Program-made: the position numbers and the translations under genes
Notes under the pieces: generated by a model
Database searches by the model: none
Told to the model about the DNA's origin: nothing
Seen by the model: the letters and a program-made list of their open reading frames with translations, nothing else
Shown here: in pieces, positions 27,339 through 37,400 of the stretch
How positions within the stretch are numbered: position 1 is the stretch's first letter
Layout of the letters: each line of letters opens with the position of its first letter
Assembly (NCBI GenBank): GCA_913053875.1
Contig: CAJXGN010000007.1
Coordinates: 140,189-204,188, forward strand
Reading direction: 5' to 3'
DNA from: an uncultured Agromyces sp.
GTDB lineage: Bacteria; Actinomycetota; Actinomycetes; Actinomycetales; Microbacteriaceae
Length of the DNA stretch: 64,000 bases

Positions 27339-27361
27339 GCACCCCCCCGATCAGGGGGTGC
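27339..27361 (-). promoter_or_regulatory. Stem-loop in subtilase mRNA leader
   Basis: GCACCCCC (27339-27346) pairs perfectly with GGGGGTGC (27354-27361) around a seven-base loop, about 30 bases before the TTG start. A TAGGTT -10 candidate with a TTCATC -35 lies upstream (about 27371-27400), which would put the hairpin near the 5' end of the transcript, where it could stabilise the RNA or tune translation. Confidence 0.4.
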
Positions 27362-27429
27362 ACAGTGTCATCGAACCTATCCCAAGGAATTCGCAGGATG
27401 AAGGGACTCCACACGCAGATTCGCTGCGT

Positions 27430-27441
27430 ATCATGCATGAT
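27430..27441. promoter_or_regulatory. Perfect 12-bp palindrome upstream of subtilase
   Basis: ATCATGCATGAT is its own reverse complement and lies in an unusually AT-rich stretch (27,310-27,494) upstream of the subtilase promoter candidate. It may be a regulator binding site; no family is assigned. Confidence 0.3.
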
Positions 27442-27494
27442 CTTTGTCTCGTCGAGGATTTCTCGAAGAATCCGCGAACAGAGGTGAGGGTCCC

Positions 27495-29351
27495 TCAGGC
27501 CCGAACGGTCGCGGCCGACGCGGCGTCGCGCCGCCCGCCGATCGCCCGCAGCGCCGCGAGGATCGTGATCAGGTCGACCACCTCCTGCAGCAGCGCGCCG
27601 ACCGTCGCGGGGATCACCCCGAACGTCGCCACCAGCATGAGCCCGACGCTCACGGCGATGCCGATCCAGATGCTCTGCAGCGCGATGCGCACCGTGTCGC
27701 GCCCGATCTCGACCGCCGTCGCGGTGCGCGACACGTCGTCGACGAGGATCACCGCGTCGGCCGACTCGCTCGCCGCGGTCGCACCGCGCGCACCCATCGC
27801 GATGCCCACCTCCGCGGCGGCGAGCACGGGTGCGTCGTTCACGCCGTCGCCGACCATGATCACGGGCCGTTCGGCGATGCCCGAGACCTCGCGCACCTTG
27901 TCGCCCGGCAGGCACTCCGCGCGCACGCGCTCGATGCCGAGCTCGGCCGCGACGTGGTCGGCGGTCGCCCGCGCGTCGCCCGTGAGCATGACCGTGCGAC
28001 GCACCCCGAGTCGCGCCAGGCGGGCGAGGGTGCCGGATGCCTCGGGCCGGACGCCGTCGCGCGCGAGCAGCGCGCCGGCGTAGGCGCCGTCGACCGCGAC
28101 GTACACGGCGAGCTCGCCCGGAGCGATCACCGTGCGCTCCGCACCGGTCGCGTGCGCCGCGACGAACGCGAACTTGCCGACGACGACCTCGCGCCCGTCG
28201 ATCGACGCCACGACGCCGTTCGTCGCCGACTCGCTCGCCGACGCGGCATCCCGCAGCCGGATGCCCCGCTCGCGCGCCGCGTCCACGAGCGACGACGCCA
28301 GCACGTGCGACGAGTACTGCTCGGCGGAGGCCACGAGACCCAGCAGCATCCGCTCGCCGACCCCCGGCTCGGGACGCACCGCGACGAGTTCCGGCCGCCC
28401 ACGGGTGAGCGTGCCCGTCTTGTCGAAGACCGCGGTGCGCGCCCGCGCCAGCTGCTCCAGCACGCCGCCGCCCTTCACGATCACGCCCGCACGCGCCGCG
28501 CGACTCATGCCGCCCATGAACGCCACCGGCGCCGCGATGAGCAGCGGGCAGGGCGTGGCGAGCACGAGCACCTCGGCGAACCGCACCGGGTCGCCGGACA
28601 CCGCCCACGCCACGCCCGCGAGCAGCAGCGAGAACACCGTGAACGGCACCGCGTAGCGGTCGGCCAGCCGCACCACCGGGGCCCGGCTCGCCGACGCCTC
28701 CGCCACGAGCGCGACGATCTGCTGGTACTGGCTGTCCTGCGCGGCGGCGACCGCGCGCACCTCCACGGCCTCCTCGCCGTTCACCGAGCCGCTCAGCAGC
28801 ACGTCGCCGACCGCCTTGGCGACCGGGACCGACTCGCCCGTGAGCGACGACTCGTCCACGTCGGTCGCCCCCGAGACGAGCTCGGCGTCGACCGGCACGA
28901 GCTCCGACGGACGCACCAGCAGCACGTCGCCGACCGCGACCTCCTCGGCCGGCACGTCCGCGATGCCGTCGGCGCCGACCCGGTGCGCCCGCCGGGGCGC
29001 GCGATCGAGCAGGGCGTCGAGCTCGCGCGTCGCGCGCCGGCCCGCGTAGTCCTCCAGCGCCTCGCCGCCGGTGAGCATGAGCACCACGATGAGCGCCGCG
29101 ACGTACTCCCCCACCACCACGGTCGCGACGATCGCCGTGATCGCCAGCACGTCGAGCCCCCACCGCCCGCGCAGCATCGAGCGCACCATCCCGACCGCCT
29201 GCCACGCGGCCACCCCGAGTGCGTAGAGCGAGCAGAGCCACGCGACCGCGTCGCCGGCGCCGACCAGCGCGAGCACGATCGCCACGAGCCCCACCGCGAG
29301 CGTCGCGGTGACGAACGGATAGCGCCGTGCGGCGCGGAGCACGCTCCCCAT
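27495..29351 (-). CDS. P1B-type heavy-metal-translocating ATPase
   Basis: A 618-residue P-type ATPase. Membrane segments lie at both ends; the actuator domain motif is SLTGESVPV, the transport-site motif is ATPCPLLIAAP (TPC form of the CPx motif), the phosphorylated Asp is in DKTGTLT, and the hinge is MVGDGVNDAP. There is no N-terminal metal-binding HMA domain, and the usual SEHP signature of the nucleotide domain appears as SSHVLA. It should export a metal cation; which one (Zn, Cd, Co or other) cannot be decided. ATG 29351 has only a weak ribosome binding site. Confidence 0.9.
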   Translation of the reverse strand: MGSVLRAARRYPFVTATLAVGLVAIVLALVGAGDAVAWLCSLYALGVAAWQAVGMVRSMLRGRWGLDVLAITAIVATVVVGEYVAALIVVLMLTGGEALEDYAGRRATRELDALLDRAPRRAHRVGADGIADVPAEEVAVGDVLLVRPSELVPVDAELVSGATDVDESSLTGESVPVAKAVGDVLLSGSVNGEEAVEVRAVAAAQDSQYQQIVALVAEASASRAPVVRLADRYAVPFTVFSLLLAGVAWAVSGDPVRFAEVLVLATPCPLLIAAPVAFMGGMSRAARAGVIVKGGGVLEQLARARTAVFDKTGTLTRGRPELVAVRPEPGVGERMLLGLVASAEQYSSHVLASSLVDAARERGIRLRDAASASESATNGVVASIDGREVVVGKFAFVAAHATGAERTVIAPGELAVYVAVDGAYAGALLARDGVRPEASGTLARLARLGVRRTVMLTGDARATADHVAAELGIERVRAECLPGDKVREVSGIAERPVIMVGDGVNDAPVLAAAEVGIAMGARGATAASESADAVILVDDVSRTATAVEIGRDTVRIALQSIWIGIAVSVGLMLVATFGVIPATVGALLQEVVDLITILAALRAIGGRRDAASAATVRA

Positions 29352-29409
29352 GCCCCGAGTCTGCCGCAGCCGGGCGCGGCGCGGCCCGCACGGCACCGCG
29401 GAGACGACG

Positions 29410-29443
29410 ACGGGGCCGGATGCCGCGTGGCATCCGACCCCGT
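29410..29443. terminator. Terminator hairpin after icd
   Basis: ACGGGG-c-CGGATGCC (29410-29424) pairs with GGCATCCG-a-CCCCGT (29429-29443) around a four-base loop with one internal mismatch. It lies 16 bases after the icd stop and separates icd from the P-type ATPase. Confidence 0.7.
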
Positions 29444-29458
29444 CTCGAGCGCGTCGAC

Positions 29459-30676
29459 CTAGGCGGCCAGGCGCGCCTCGAGGTTCGCCGCGAGGGTCGA
29501 GAGGAACTCCTCGGTGGTCTGGTACGGCTGGTCGCCGCCGACGAGGAGCGCGAGGTCCTTCGTCATCGCACCCGACTCGACCGTCGTGATGACGACGTCC
29601 TCGAGCGTGGCGGCGAAGTCGATCAGCTCCTGATTGCCGTCGAGCTTGCCGCGGTGCGCGAGGCCGCGCGTCCAGGCGTAGATCGAGGCGATCGGGTTGG
29701 TCGAGGTGGGCTTGCCCTGCTGGTGCTGGCGGTAGTGGCGGGTCACGGTGCCGTGCGCCGCCTCGGCCTCGACGACCTTGCCGTCCGGCGTGGCCAGCAC
29801 GCTGGTCATGAGGCCGAGCGAGCCGAAGCCCTGCGCGACGGTGTCGGACTGCACGTCGCCGTCGTAGTTCTTGCAGGCCCAGACGTAGCCGCCCTCCCAC
29901 TTGAGGCTGGCCGCGACCATGTCGTCGATGAGGCGGTGCTCGTAGGTGAGGCCCGCGGCGTCGAACTTCTCCTTGAACTCGGTGTCGAAGACCTCCTGGA
30001 AGAGGTCCTTGAACCGGCCGTCGTAGGCCTTCAGGATCGTGTTCTTGGTCGAGAGGTAGACCGGGTAGTCGCGGGCGAGGCCGTAGTTGAGCGAGGCGCG
30101 GGCGAAGTCCTTGATCGACTCGTCGAGGTTGTACATGCCCATCGCGACGCCGGAGCCCGGCGACTGGAACACCTCGAAGGACTGGGGCTCGGAGCCGTCC
30201 TTCGGGGTGAAGGTCATGGTCAGCGTGCCCTCGCCCTCGAACTTGAAATCGGTAGCGCGGTACTGGTCGCCGAACGCGTGGCGGCCGACGATGATCGGCT
30301 TGTTCCAGCCCGGCACGAGCCGCGGGATGTTCGAGATGATGATCGGCTCGCGGAAGATGACGCCGCCGAGGATGTTGCGGATGGTGCCGTTCGGCGACCG
30401 CCACATCTTCTTCAGGCCGAACTCCTCGACCCGCGCCTCGTCGGGCGTGATGGTCGCGCACTTGACGCCGACGCCGTGCTGCTTGATGGCGTTGGCCGCG
30501 TCGACCGTGATCTGGTCGTCGGTCTCGTCGCGCTTCTGGATCGAGAGGTCGTAGTACTCGAGGTCGATGTCGAGGTACGGGTGGATCAGCTGGTCCTTGA
30601 TCGCCTGCCAGATGATCCGGGTCATCTCGTCGCCGTCGAGTTCGACGACGGTGCCTGCAACCTTGATCTTGCTCAA
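29459..30676 (-). CDS. icd: NADP-dependent isocitrate dehydrogenase (type II, dimeric)
   Basis: Oxidises isocitrate to 2-oxoglutarate in the TCA cycle, making NADPH and CO2. At 405 residues it matches the eukaryote-like type II homodimeric form. Visible are [10 protein letters not shown] at the start, [12 protein letters not shown] (substrate loop), and the cofactor segment [12 protein letters not shown] with the neighbouring [12 protein letters not shown]. The TTG start at 30676 has GGAG nine bases upstream. A TAAGCT -10 candidate lies at 30738-30743. The succinyl-CoA synthetase genes at 52-54 kb are another part of the same cycle. Confidence 0.97.
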   Translation of the reverse strand: MSKIKVAGTVVELDGDEMTRIIWQAIKDQLIHPYLDIDLEYYDLSIQKRDETDDQITVDAANAIKQHGVGVKCATITPDEARVEEFGLKKMWRSPNGTIRNILGGVIFREPIIISNIPRLVPGWNKPIIVGRHAFGDQYRATDFKFEGEGTLTMTFTPKDGSEPQSFEVFQSPGSGVAMGMYNLDESIKDFARASLNYGLARDYPVYLSTKNTILKAYDGRFKDLFQEVFDTEFKEKFDAAGLTYEHRLIDDMVAASLKWEGGYVWACKNYDGDVQSDTVAQGFGSLGLMTSVLATPDGKVVEAEAAHGTVTRHYRQHQQGKPTSTNPIASIYAWTRGLAHRGKLDGNQELIDFAATLEDVVITTVESGAMTKDLALLVGGDQPYQTTEEFLSTLAANLEARLAA

Positions 30677-30849
30677 GTCGGTGCGCTCCTTGGATTCGGG
30701 AGTGGGAAGTCGGATGGGCGGGATGTCGCCGCCGACCAGCTTACCGGGTCGCGTGATTCTCTCGACATCGAGACAGTTGTCGCGGCGTTCGATGACGTCG
30801 CGAGGCGCGGCCCAGCGGCATCCGCGGGCCGGATCGGGCACGGAACGGC

Positions 30850-30855
30850 TACCCT
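30850..30855 (+). promoter_or_regulatory. -10 element (TACCCT) of leaderless GNAT gene
   Basis: TACCCT is followed after seven bases by ATG 30863. No Shine-Dalgarno sequence is present. Confidence 0.45.
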
Positions 30856-30862
30856 TGCGTGT

Positions 30863-31315
30863 ATGGGTGATCTGCGTCTGGAAGAACTGTCGGCCTCGAA
30901 CGTCGTCGCCGCGAACAGCCTGTCGCTGAAGCCCGGCCAGGAGCAGTTCGTCGCCCCGGTCACCTACTCGGCCGAGACGACGGTCGTGAACCCCGCCACC
31001 ACGTGGCAGCGCGTCGTGCTGCAGGGCGACCGCGTCGTCGGCTTCATCCACGGCAACTTCGACCCCGACGAGGAGCGCGAGGAGTTCCGTGCGTGCCTGT
31101 GGCGCATCAACGTCGACGCCGACGTGCAGGGCCAGGGCGTCGGCCGCTTCCTCGCCGAGGCGCTCGCGCGCGAGGCGAAGGCGCGCGGCTTCGACCACGT
31201 GACCGTGATGTGGGAGCCGGGCGAGCAGGGCCCGGGCGAGTTCTTCCACCGCATCGGCTTCCGCGACGTCGGCGAGTCGGAGTACGGCGACATCATCGGC
31301 ACCCTCGCGCTCTGA
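30863..31315 (+). CDS. GNAT family N-acetyltransferase
   Basis: A 150-residue acetyltransferase with a typical acetyl-CoA binding segment ([18 protein letters not shown], about residues 92-110) and a C-terminal [11 protein letters not shown] beta-bulge motif. The N-terminal half resembles spermidine/spermine-type GNAT proteins ([20 protein letters not shown] pattern, quoted in part), so a diamine or polyamine substrate is possible. It is followed by the alkyltransferase-like gene after one base and shares its mRNA. Confidence 0.88.
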   Translation: MGDLRLEELSASNVVAANSLSLKPGQEQFVAPVTYSAETTVVNPATTWQRVVLQGDRVVGFIHGNFDPDEEREEFRACLWRINVDADVQGQGVGRFLAEALAREAKARGFDHVTVMWEPGEQGPGEFFHRIGFRDVGESEYGDIIGTLAL

Positions 31316-31316
31316 G

Positions 31317-31655
31317 ATGGCGGATGCCTCGCGGGAGCCGGCCGGCGGCTTCGGCGAGCGCGTGCTCGAGCTCGTGGCCGAGATCCCGCCGGGGCGCGTA
31401 CTGACCTACGGCGACGTCGCCGCACTGCTCGGCTCGCGCGGCGCACGCGCGGTCGGCACGGTCATGGCGCGCTCGGGGCACCTCGTGCCCTGGTGGCGCG
31501 TGCTGCGCGCGGGCGGTCACCCGCCGAGCGGGCACGAGGACCGTGCCCTCGCGCACTACCGCGACGAGGGCACCCCGGTGCTGCCGGCGGCGACGGATGC
31601 GACCTACCGCGTCGACCTCGCGCGGGCGCGGTGGCGACCCGGGCGGGAGCCCTAG
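31317..31655 (+). CDS. Alkyltransferase-like protein (MGMT family, no active-site Cys)
   Basis: A 112-residue protein of the MGMT DNA-binding domain family ([24 protein letters not shown], quoted in part; RAVGTVMAR). The alkyl-acceptor motif PCHR(V/I) of true methyltransferases is replaced by PWWRV (about residues 59-63). Such ATL proteins bind O6-alkylguanine and recruit nucleotide excision repair rather than repairing the base directly. The Trp at the Cys position is known from ATLs; the second Trp in place of His is less usual. The stop codon shares a CTAG with the stop of the convergent kinase gene. Confidence 0.9.
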   Translation: MADASREPAGGFGERVLELVAEIPPGRVLTYGDVAALLGSRGARAVGTVMARSGHLVPWWRVLRAGGHPPSGHEDRALAHYRDEGTPVLPAATDATYRVDLARARWRPGREP

Positions 31656-33556
31656 CCGCGCGACGCCGGGTCGGCGAACTGCGCGGGGTCGGCGTATTTC
31701 GCGTTCGCCGACGGGGTGCTCGTGTCGGGCAGGGCCGCCAACGGCAGCTCGACCCGGATCGAGGTGCCGCCGCCGACCGGGCTCCGCATCTCGAACGAGC
31801 CGCCGACCGCCTCGGCGCGGTCGGCCATGCCGACGATGCCGGTGCCCGCGCGATCGGCGCCGCCGACGCCGTCGTCGCGCACGACGAGGCGCACGACCTC
31901 GCCGGCGCGGGGGTGCGCGGCCCCGTCGCCGTCGGACTCGAGGTCGGGCGCGTCCACGGTCGTCATGTCGACCGTGACCCACACCCGGGTCGCACGGGCG
32001 TGCTTGGCGAGGTTCGCGAGCGCCTCGGAGAGCACGAAGTACGCGGTCGACTCGAGCAGTTCGGGCAGCCGCCCGACCTCCACGTCGACGGTCGCGGGCA
32101 CGGGGCAGCGCCCCGCGAGCTCGGGCACCGCGAGCGCCAGCCCGCCGGCCGAGAGCAGACTCGGATGCAGGCCGTGCGCGAGCTCGCGCAGCTCGCGCAG
32201 CGCCACGTTCGACTCGGTGATCGCCGCCTCCGCCCGCTCGGCCAGCTCGGACTCCCCCGAGGCCGCGGCGCGGTCGGCGAGCACGCGCAGCTGCAGTGCG
32301 AGCGCCACCAGGCGCTGCTGCGCACCGTCGTGCAGGTCGCGCTCGATACGGCGCCGGGTCTCGAGGCCCGCACGGACGATGCGCTCGCGCGACTCGCGCA
32401 CCTGGGCGAGCGTGGCCTCGACCTGCGCCCGGAGCCGGCCGTTGTCGACCGAGAGACGCAGCGCGCTCGAGACGCCGTCGAGGAGGCGCGTGTTGTCGGT
32501 CAGCGCGAGGTCGTGGCGGATGAGCGCCAGGCGCGCGCCCGAGGGCGACGAGATGGGCAGCATGCCCCGCCCCGCGCCGTCGCTGCGATCGAGCGGCTCC
32601 CCCGCGGCATCCGTGTACACGCCCTCGCGGTCGTCCCACCAGTAGACGCGCACCGACGGGTCGCGCAGGGTGCGCGCGAGCGATTCGGCCCAGAGCGTGC
32701 GGTCGGCGCTCTCCCGGGTGATGCGCATCAGGTCGGCGACGCGCGCGCGCAGGTTGCGGGTGTGCGCGACGCCCGCGACGAAGCAGACCGGGATGGTCGC
32801 GATGGCGATGAGCGAGATGGTCGCCGCGACCTCGTCGAACTCGGCGTCGATCGCGTAGCTGATCACCTGGATCGCGAGCGTCGTGGCCCACGCGAGCAGC
32901 GCGACGGGCATGAGGAACACGATCGTGCGCGCCGGCACGCTGCCGCGCACCCAGCGCATGAGCATGCGGATCGCGACGACCACCACGAGCGCGCCGCCGA
33001 AGAGGCGGAAGCCGGCGTCGATGACCGCGAACGCCGTGGGCGCGTCGAGGAACGAGTACGGGTTCGGTGCACAGTCGCACGGCACCGCGTCGGGCACGGC
33101 CAGCAGCAGCACGGCCGCGAAGTTGACCGCCGAGACCGCGAACGCCGAGTACGCGATGGCCTTGTCGGCGAGGTCGTCGAACGTGCCGCGCGGGTAGATG
33201 AGCACGAGCACGCCCGCGAGCACGCCCCAGAGCAGGTCGACGCCGCGCACGATCGGCCATAGCCAGCCGAGCGGTGCGATCACGTTGTAGATCGTCTGCG
33301 GAATCCACAGCAGCGGGAACACCGCCATGAGCCGGGCGGCCGCGGGGGCGACGTCGAGCCGCCACGCGATGGCGGCGCAGATCGCGAAGACGAGCGGCAC
33401 GATGGCGTGCAGCGTGGCGTAGCTGGGGGCGAACCGCTCCTCGGGCGGCGTGGCGGCCCAGCCGCCGATCGACATGGCGAGGCTGGCCGCGATCACCCCG
33501 GCGATCACGAGCGAGCGGCGGGTGACCAGCGAGCGGATAGTGGGCCCTGCGGGCAT
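31652..33556 (-). CDS. Sensor histidine kinase (HisKA_3, NarL partner)
   Basis: A 634-residue membrane sensor with about eight N-terminal membrane segments (residues 15-260), a linker, a GAF-like cytosolic part and the dimerisation/phospho-acceptor motif RRIERDLHDGAQQRL (His at about residue 395). The HATPase_c domain follows with SEALANLAKHARA and DDGVGGA / GTGIVGMADR. The large membrane block suggests sensing of membrane state. Start ATG 33556 shares a base with the stop of the regulator gene (TGATG), so the two are translated together. The signal is unknown. Confidence 0.92.
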   Translation of the reverse strand: MPAGPTIRSLVTRRSLVIAGVIAASLAMSIGGWAATPPEERFAPSYATLHAIVPLVFAICAAIAWRLDVAPAAARLMAVFPLLWIPQTIYNVIAPLGWLWPIVRGVDLLWGVLAGVLVLIYPRGTFDDLADKAIAYSAFAVSAVNFAAVLLLAVPDAVPCDCAPNPYSFLDAPTAFAVIDAGFRLFGGALVVVVAIRMLMRWVRGSVPARTIVFLMPVALLAWATTLAIQVISYAIDAEFDEVAATISLIAIATIPVCFVAGVAHTRNLRARVADLMRITRESADRTLWAESLARTLRDPSVRVYWWDDREGVYTDAAGEPLDRSDGAGRGMLPISSPSGARLALIRHDLALTDNTRLLDGVSSALRLSVDNGRLRAQVEATLAQVRESRERIVRAGLETRRRIERDLHDGAQQRLVALALQLRVLADRAAASGESELAERAEAAITESNVALRELRELAHGLHPSLLSAGGLALAVPELAGRCPVPATVDVEVGRLPELLESTAYFVLSEALANLAKHARATRVWVTVDMTTVDAPDLESDGDGAAHPRAGEVVRLVVRDDGVGGADRAGTGIVGMADRAEAVGGSFEMRSPVGGGTSIRVELPLAALPDTSTPSANAKYADPAQFADPASRG

Positions 33557-34230
33557 CACCGCGACCCGAGCAGCATGAGCACGGCCAGCACCCGCCGATG
33601 CGTCTCGGGCGACTCCTCGAGGTCGAGCTTCTGCAGGATGCTCCGCACGTGCGTCTCCACGGTCTTGACGCCCAGGAAGAGCTCCTGCGCGATGCCCGAG
33701 TTCGATCGGCCCTCGGCCATGAGCTCGAGCACCGAGCGCTCGCGGGGCGTCAGGCGCGCGATCGGGTCGTCGGCGCGCGAACGCGACACGAGCTTCGAGA
33801 CGACCTCGGGGTCGACCACGGAGCCGCCGGATGCCACGGTCTGCACCGCCCGCACGAGCGACTGCGGCTCGGACACCCGGTCTTTCAGGAGGTACCCGGT
33901 GCCGGCGCCGGCGCCCATCACGCGCACCGCGTACTCGGGCGTCGCGTACATCGACAGCAGCAGCACGCCGATCGTCGACCCGGACTCGCGCAGGCGCTCG
34001 AGCGCACTCACGCCCTCGTCCGAGTAGTCGGGCGGCATGCGGATGTCGAGCACGGCCGCGTCGAGCTCGTTCGCGTTGATCACGGACAGCAGCTCGGGCG
34101 CCGTGCCGACGGAGGCGACGATCTCCATGCCGGCATCCGCCAGCACCTTCTCGATGCCCTCGCGCAGCAGCAGGGCGTCGTCGGCGATCGCCACGCGGAG
34201 CGCCGGCGCCTCTTCGTGGTGCGGGTCCAT
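33556..34230 (-). CDS. NarL/LuxR-type response regulator
   Basis: A 224-residue two-domain regulator. The receiver shows the acidic pair DD (IADDALL), phospho-acceptor Asp in AVLDIRMPP (about residue 62) and Lys in GYLLKDRV. The LuxR-type helix-turn-helix follows (LTPRERSVLELMAEGRSN, VKTVETHVRSIL). GAGGTGAAG precedes ATG 34230. It is the cognate partner of the kinase just downstream. A TATTCT -10 (34272-34277) and two inverted repeats upstream suggest autoregulation. Confidence 0.95.
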   Translation of the reverse strand: MDPHHEEAPALRVAIADDALLLREGIEKVLADAGMEIVASVGTAPELLSVINANELDAAVLDIRMPPDYSDEGVSALERLRESGSTIGVLLLSMYATPEYAVRVMGAGAGTGYLLKDRVSEPQSLVRAVQTVASGGSVVDPEVVSKLVSRSRADDPIARLTPRERSVLELMAEGRSNSGIAQELFLGVKTVETHVRSILQKLDLEESPETHRRVLAVLMLLGSR

Positions 34231-34299
34231 CTTCACCTCGTACCGCCGTGCCGGGTTGTGCGGTTGAGTCGAGAATACCTCGCGGTCGCGCTCTCTCGT

Positions 34300-34337
34300 G
34301 GAAGTTCCGCGCCGCAACGCGGAAGTGCCACCACTTC
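34300..34337. promoter_or_regulatory. Inverted repeats upstream of response-regulator promoter
   Basis: GGAAGTTCC (34300-34308) and GAAGTG-CCAC-CACTTC (34322-34337) lie 23-65 bases upstream of a TATTCT -10 for the regulator gene. Two similar GGAAGT-containing repeats in tandem at this distance fit binding of a dimeric NarL-type activator; they also face the divergent patatin gene. Confidence 0.4.
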
Positions 34338-34404
34338 GGGGGGTGCGCGCCGCCGGGCGTTCGGGCGGGATACTGGGGGGATCCGACGGTGGGAGAGGCG
34401 GGTC

Positions 34405-37400
34405 ATGGCGGTCGAGGTCGACGAGGCGACGGGGTCCGCCGACGGTCGGCGGGCGGTGCGGGGCGGCCCGCGGGTCCCCGTCGTCCCGGTGCAGGGCGAC
34501 ACGCGGCTCGCGCACGCGGCCGCGGGGGCCGTCCCGGCGTTCGGACGCACGCTGCGCGTCTCGCTCGCGATGCGGGGCGGCGTCAGCCTGGCCGTCTGGA
34601 TCGGCGGCGCGGTCGCGGAACTCGACCTCTTCCGGCGCATCCGCGTCTTCGAGCGCGACGAGGGCCCCGTCGCCTATCTCCTGACGCCCGGCGACGAGCC
34701 GCCGACGGCGGCGACCCTCGAGCGTGCGGAGGTATACGCCGAGCTGCTGTGGCTGACCGGCTACGACCAGGTGGAGTTCGACCTGCTGGCCGGCACGAGC
34801 GCGGGCGGGCTGAACGCCGTGGTCTACGCGGTGGCCCAGCGCGCCGGCGCGAGCCTCGACGCGCTCCGCGGCATGTGGTCGGGCGTCGGCGGGCTCTGGG
34901 GGCTGCTGCAGCTGCCGGGCCACGCGGAGATCCGCGCGCTCATGCGGGGCGAGGACCTCTTCCGACGCGAGGTGCACCTGGGGTTGCGCGACATCTACGG
35001 ATGCCGGCCGAGCCACCCCGACCTCGTCGCGACCCAGGTCGACATCGACCTGTCGGCGACCGCGATCGACGCCCGCGAGGAGCTCGAGCCCGACAGCAGC
35101 GAGGGCCGCGCGCACTTCCGGTTCCGGTCGGGGGTCGAGACCGGACGGACGAACCGCATCCCGAGCCGGCACGACGCCGGCGCCGATCGCGACGACGACG
35201 ACCTGAGCCTCGAGCGGCTCGCACTCGCCGCCCGTGCCACGTCGTCGCTGCCCGGGGGCTTCGAGCCGGCGGAGGTGGCCTCGCCGGTCGCGGACGGCAC
35301 GACCCGGTCGACCGACCGAGACGACCTCCACCACGCGTTCAGCGGCCACCGCGACCCGGTCGACCTCGACGGGCAGCCGCGCGACGTGCCCTACCGCATC
35401 GTCGACGGCGCGGTGTTCGACAACGTGCCGATCGAGCGCGCCATGCGCGCCGCACGGGCCCGCGCGTCGGACCGCAACGCCGACCGCGTGCTGCTCTTCC
35501 TCGACCCCGACCCGGACCCCGGCCCCGACGACGAGCTGGTCTGGGACGACGGCGCATCGAAGTTCTTCCGCGCGCTGCGCGCCCAGTTCACGCGCATGTT
35601 CCGGCAGGAGCCGGTCTCGCGCGAGACCGCCGAGGTGCAGCGCTTCAACGCGGAGCGCCGCGTGGACGAGGCCCGCCGCCGCGCAGCGGTCTCGCTCGTG
35701 GAGAGCGCCGGCTGGTCGCGGCCGCAGGTCGACGCGCGCCGGGCCGCCTACGTGCGCTCGCTCGGCGCGGTGGTCTCCGAGCGGCTCGCCGAGGCGATCT
35801 CGGGGCCGTCGCTCTGGCAGGTCTCGACCGACCTCCCCCACCGGCACCGCTACCTGCCGATCGCGCGCACGCGGCTGATCGCGTTCACCGAGCTCGTCGT
35901 GGACGACTATGCGACGGCCGCCGCGTCGGCCGAGCCGATGGAGGCGCGACTCGGGTCCGCCTCGGCACTGGCCGACGCGGCGAACTGCGTGCTCGCCTGG
36001 GTGCGCGATCTCGAGCGGGTGCCGGAGGCCGCGGGGTCCCGCCGGTTCCGCGCCTTCCCGCACGAGCGCGCGCACGCCTACGCCGCCCTCGAGACGGCGG
36101 TCGCGCACGGCGACCGGGCGACCGCGCGCGTGCTCGAGCGGGTGCGCCGGTTCGTGCACGAGGCGCACCCCAAGCGGCTCGCCCAGCCCACGCCCGAGAC
36201 CGCGCGGCCGTGGATGCAGGAGTGGCGGGAGGCCGACGCGGGCGATGCGGGGATCGCCCGCGCGCACGCGTCGCTCGATCACTGCGTCCGCCTCCTGCTC
36301 GACGAGAACGACCGGCTCCGGGCACGCATGGGCGAGCTCGACGAGGACGAGGTCGAGGCGGTGCAGCGCTCGCCGTGGCTGCAGCTGCAGATCTCGGATG
36401 CGACGCCGCGGGCCGTCGACCTCGCCGCGCTCCTGTGCCCCGCCGGCATCCCGCCTGCGCTGTCGAGCGTGCGCTATTGGAGCATCGGCGTCGACGAGCG
36501 CCCCGATTCGCCCGAGGCGTTCACGGCCCTGGTCGACGGACAGCGGCGTGCCGCCCTGCAGGAGGCGCTGCGCGCACCCGCCGACCGGGTCGTGCCGCGG
36601 GACCTGCTCGAGCGACTGACCGCCACGGGCGAGGCCGCCACGCTCACGCCGCAGTCGAAGCTCGCCGGGTACGGGCTCGGCAACTTCCTCGGCTTCCTCA
36701 GTGCGAGCTGGCGTGTCAACGACTGGCTCTGGGGCCGCATGGACGCGGCCGCGGGCGCCGTGCGGTTCTTCGACGCCGTCGAGCCGAACCGCGTCGACGC
36801 GAGCGCGGCGATCCGCACCGCGCAGGACGCGATCCTGCACGACGCCGACCGCGACGGCGAGGTCATCGCGCCCGCCGACTGCGACTGGTCGCCGGCGGAA
36901 CCGCTGCGGGTGCCGCCGGTCGTCGAGCCGTCGTTCCGCGGATCGGTGCCCGTGCGCGAGCGGCTGCGAGGCGGCGTCGACGCGCTCGGCGACCTGCCGC
37001 CCGGCTACCTGGTGGGCATCGCCTCGCGCGGGCTGCGGCTCATCGACCGCGCCGCGCTCCGGCCGGGCGGGACACTCTTGCGCAGCATCGTCGGCTTCGT
37101 GCTCGGGGTGCTGCGCCCCGTGCTCGCGGTGCTGCCGACGGTCATCGACCCGCCCCGCGCCGCCGCGATCGCCGGGGTCGTCGGCGGTGCGGGCTGGCTG
37201 CTCACCTGGCGCGCGTTCGAGTCGTTCTCGTGGGGCCTCGCGATCACCGCGCTCGTGGTCGTCGCACTCCTCGTCGTCTGGCTGGTCGCGGCGGCCGGGG
37301 GCGCCGACGCGCGCTGGCGCGGCGTGCGCGAGGACGCCGCCGCTCGCGCGCCCGGCGGGGCGGCCGCGGCGGAGCGCATCGATGCCGCCGCGCGCGAGAG

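Noticed and set aside
27310..29433. Long open frame extending the subtilase gene upstream to 29,433
   Set aside because: It is antisense-like GC-rich frame overlapping the P-type ATPase on the same strand; the signal peptide and ribosome binding site place the start at 27,309.
31652..31655. CTAG at convergent gene ends (also 61,101-61,104) as a special signal
   Set aside because: It follows simply from two TAG stop codons meeting on opposite strands.
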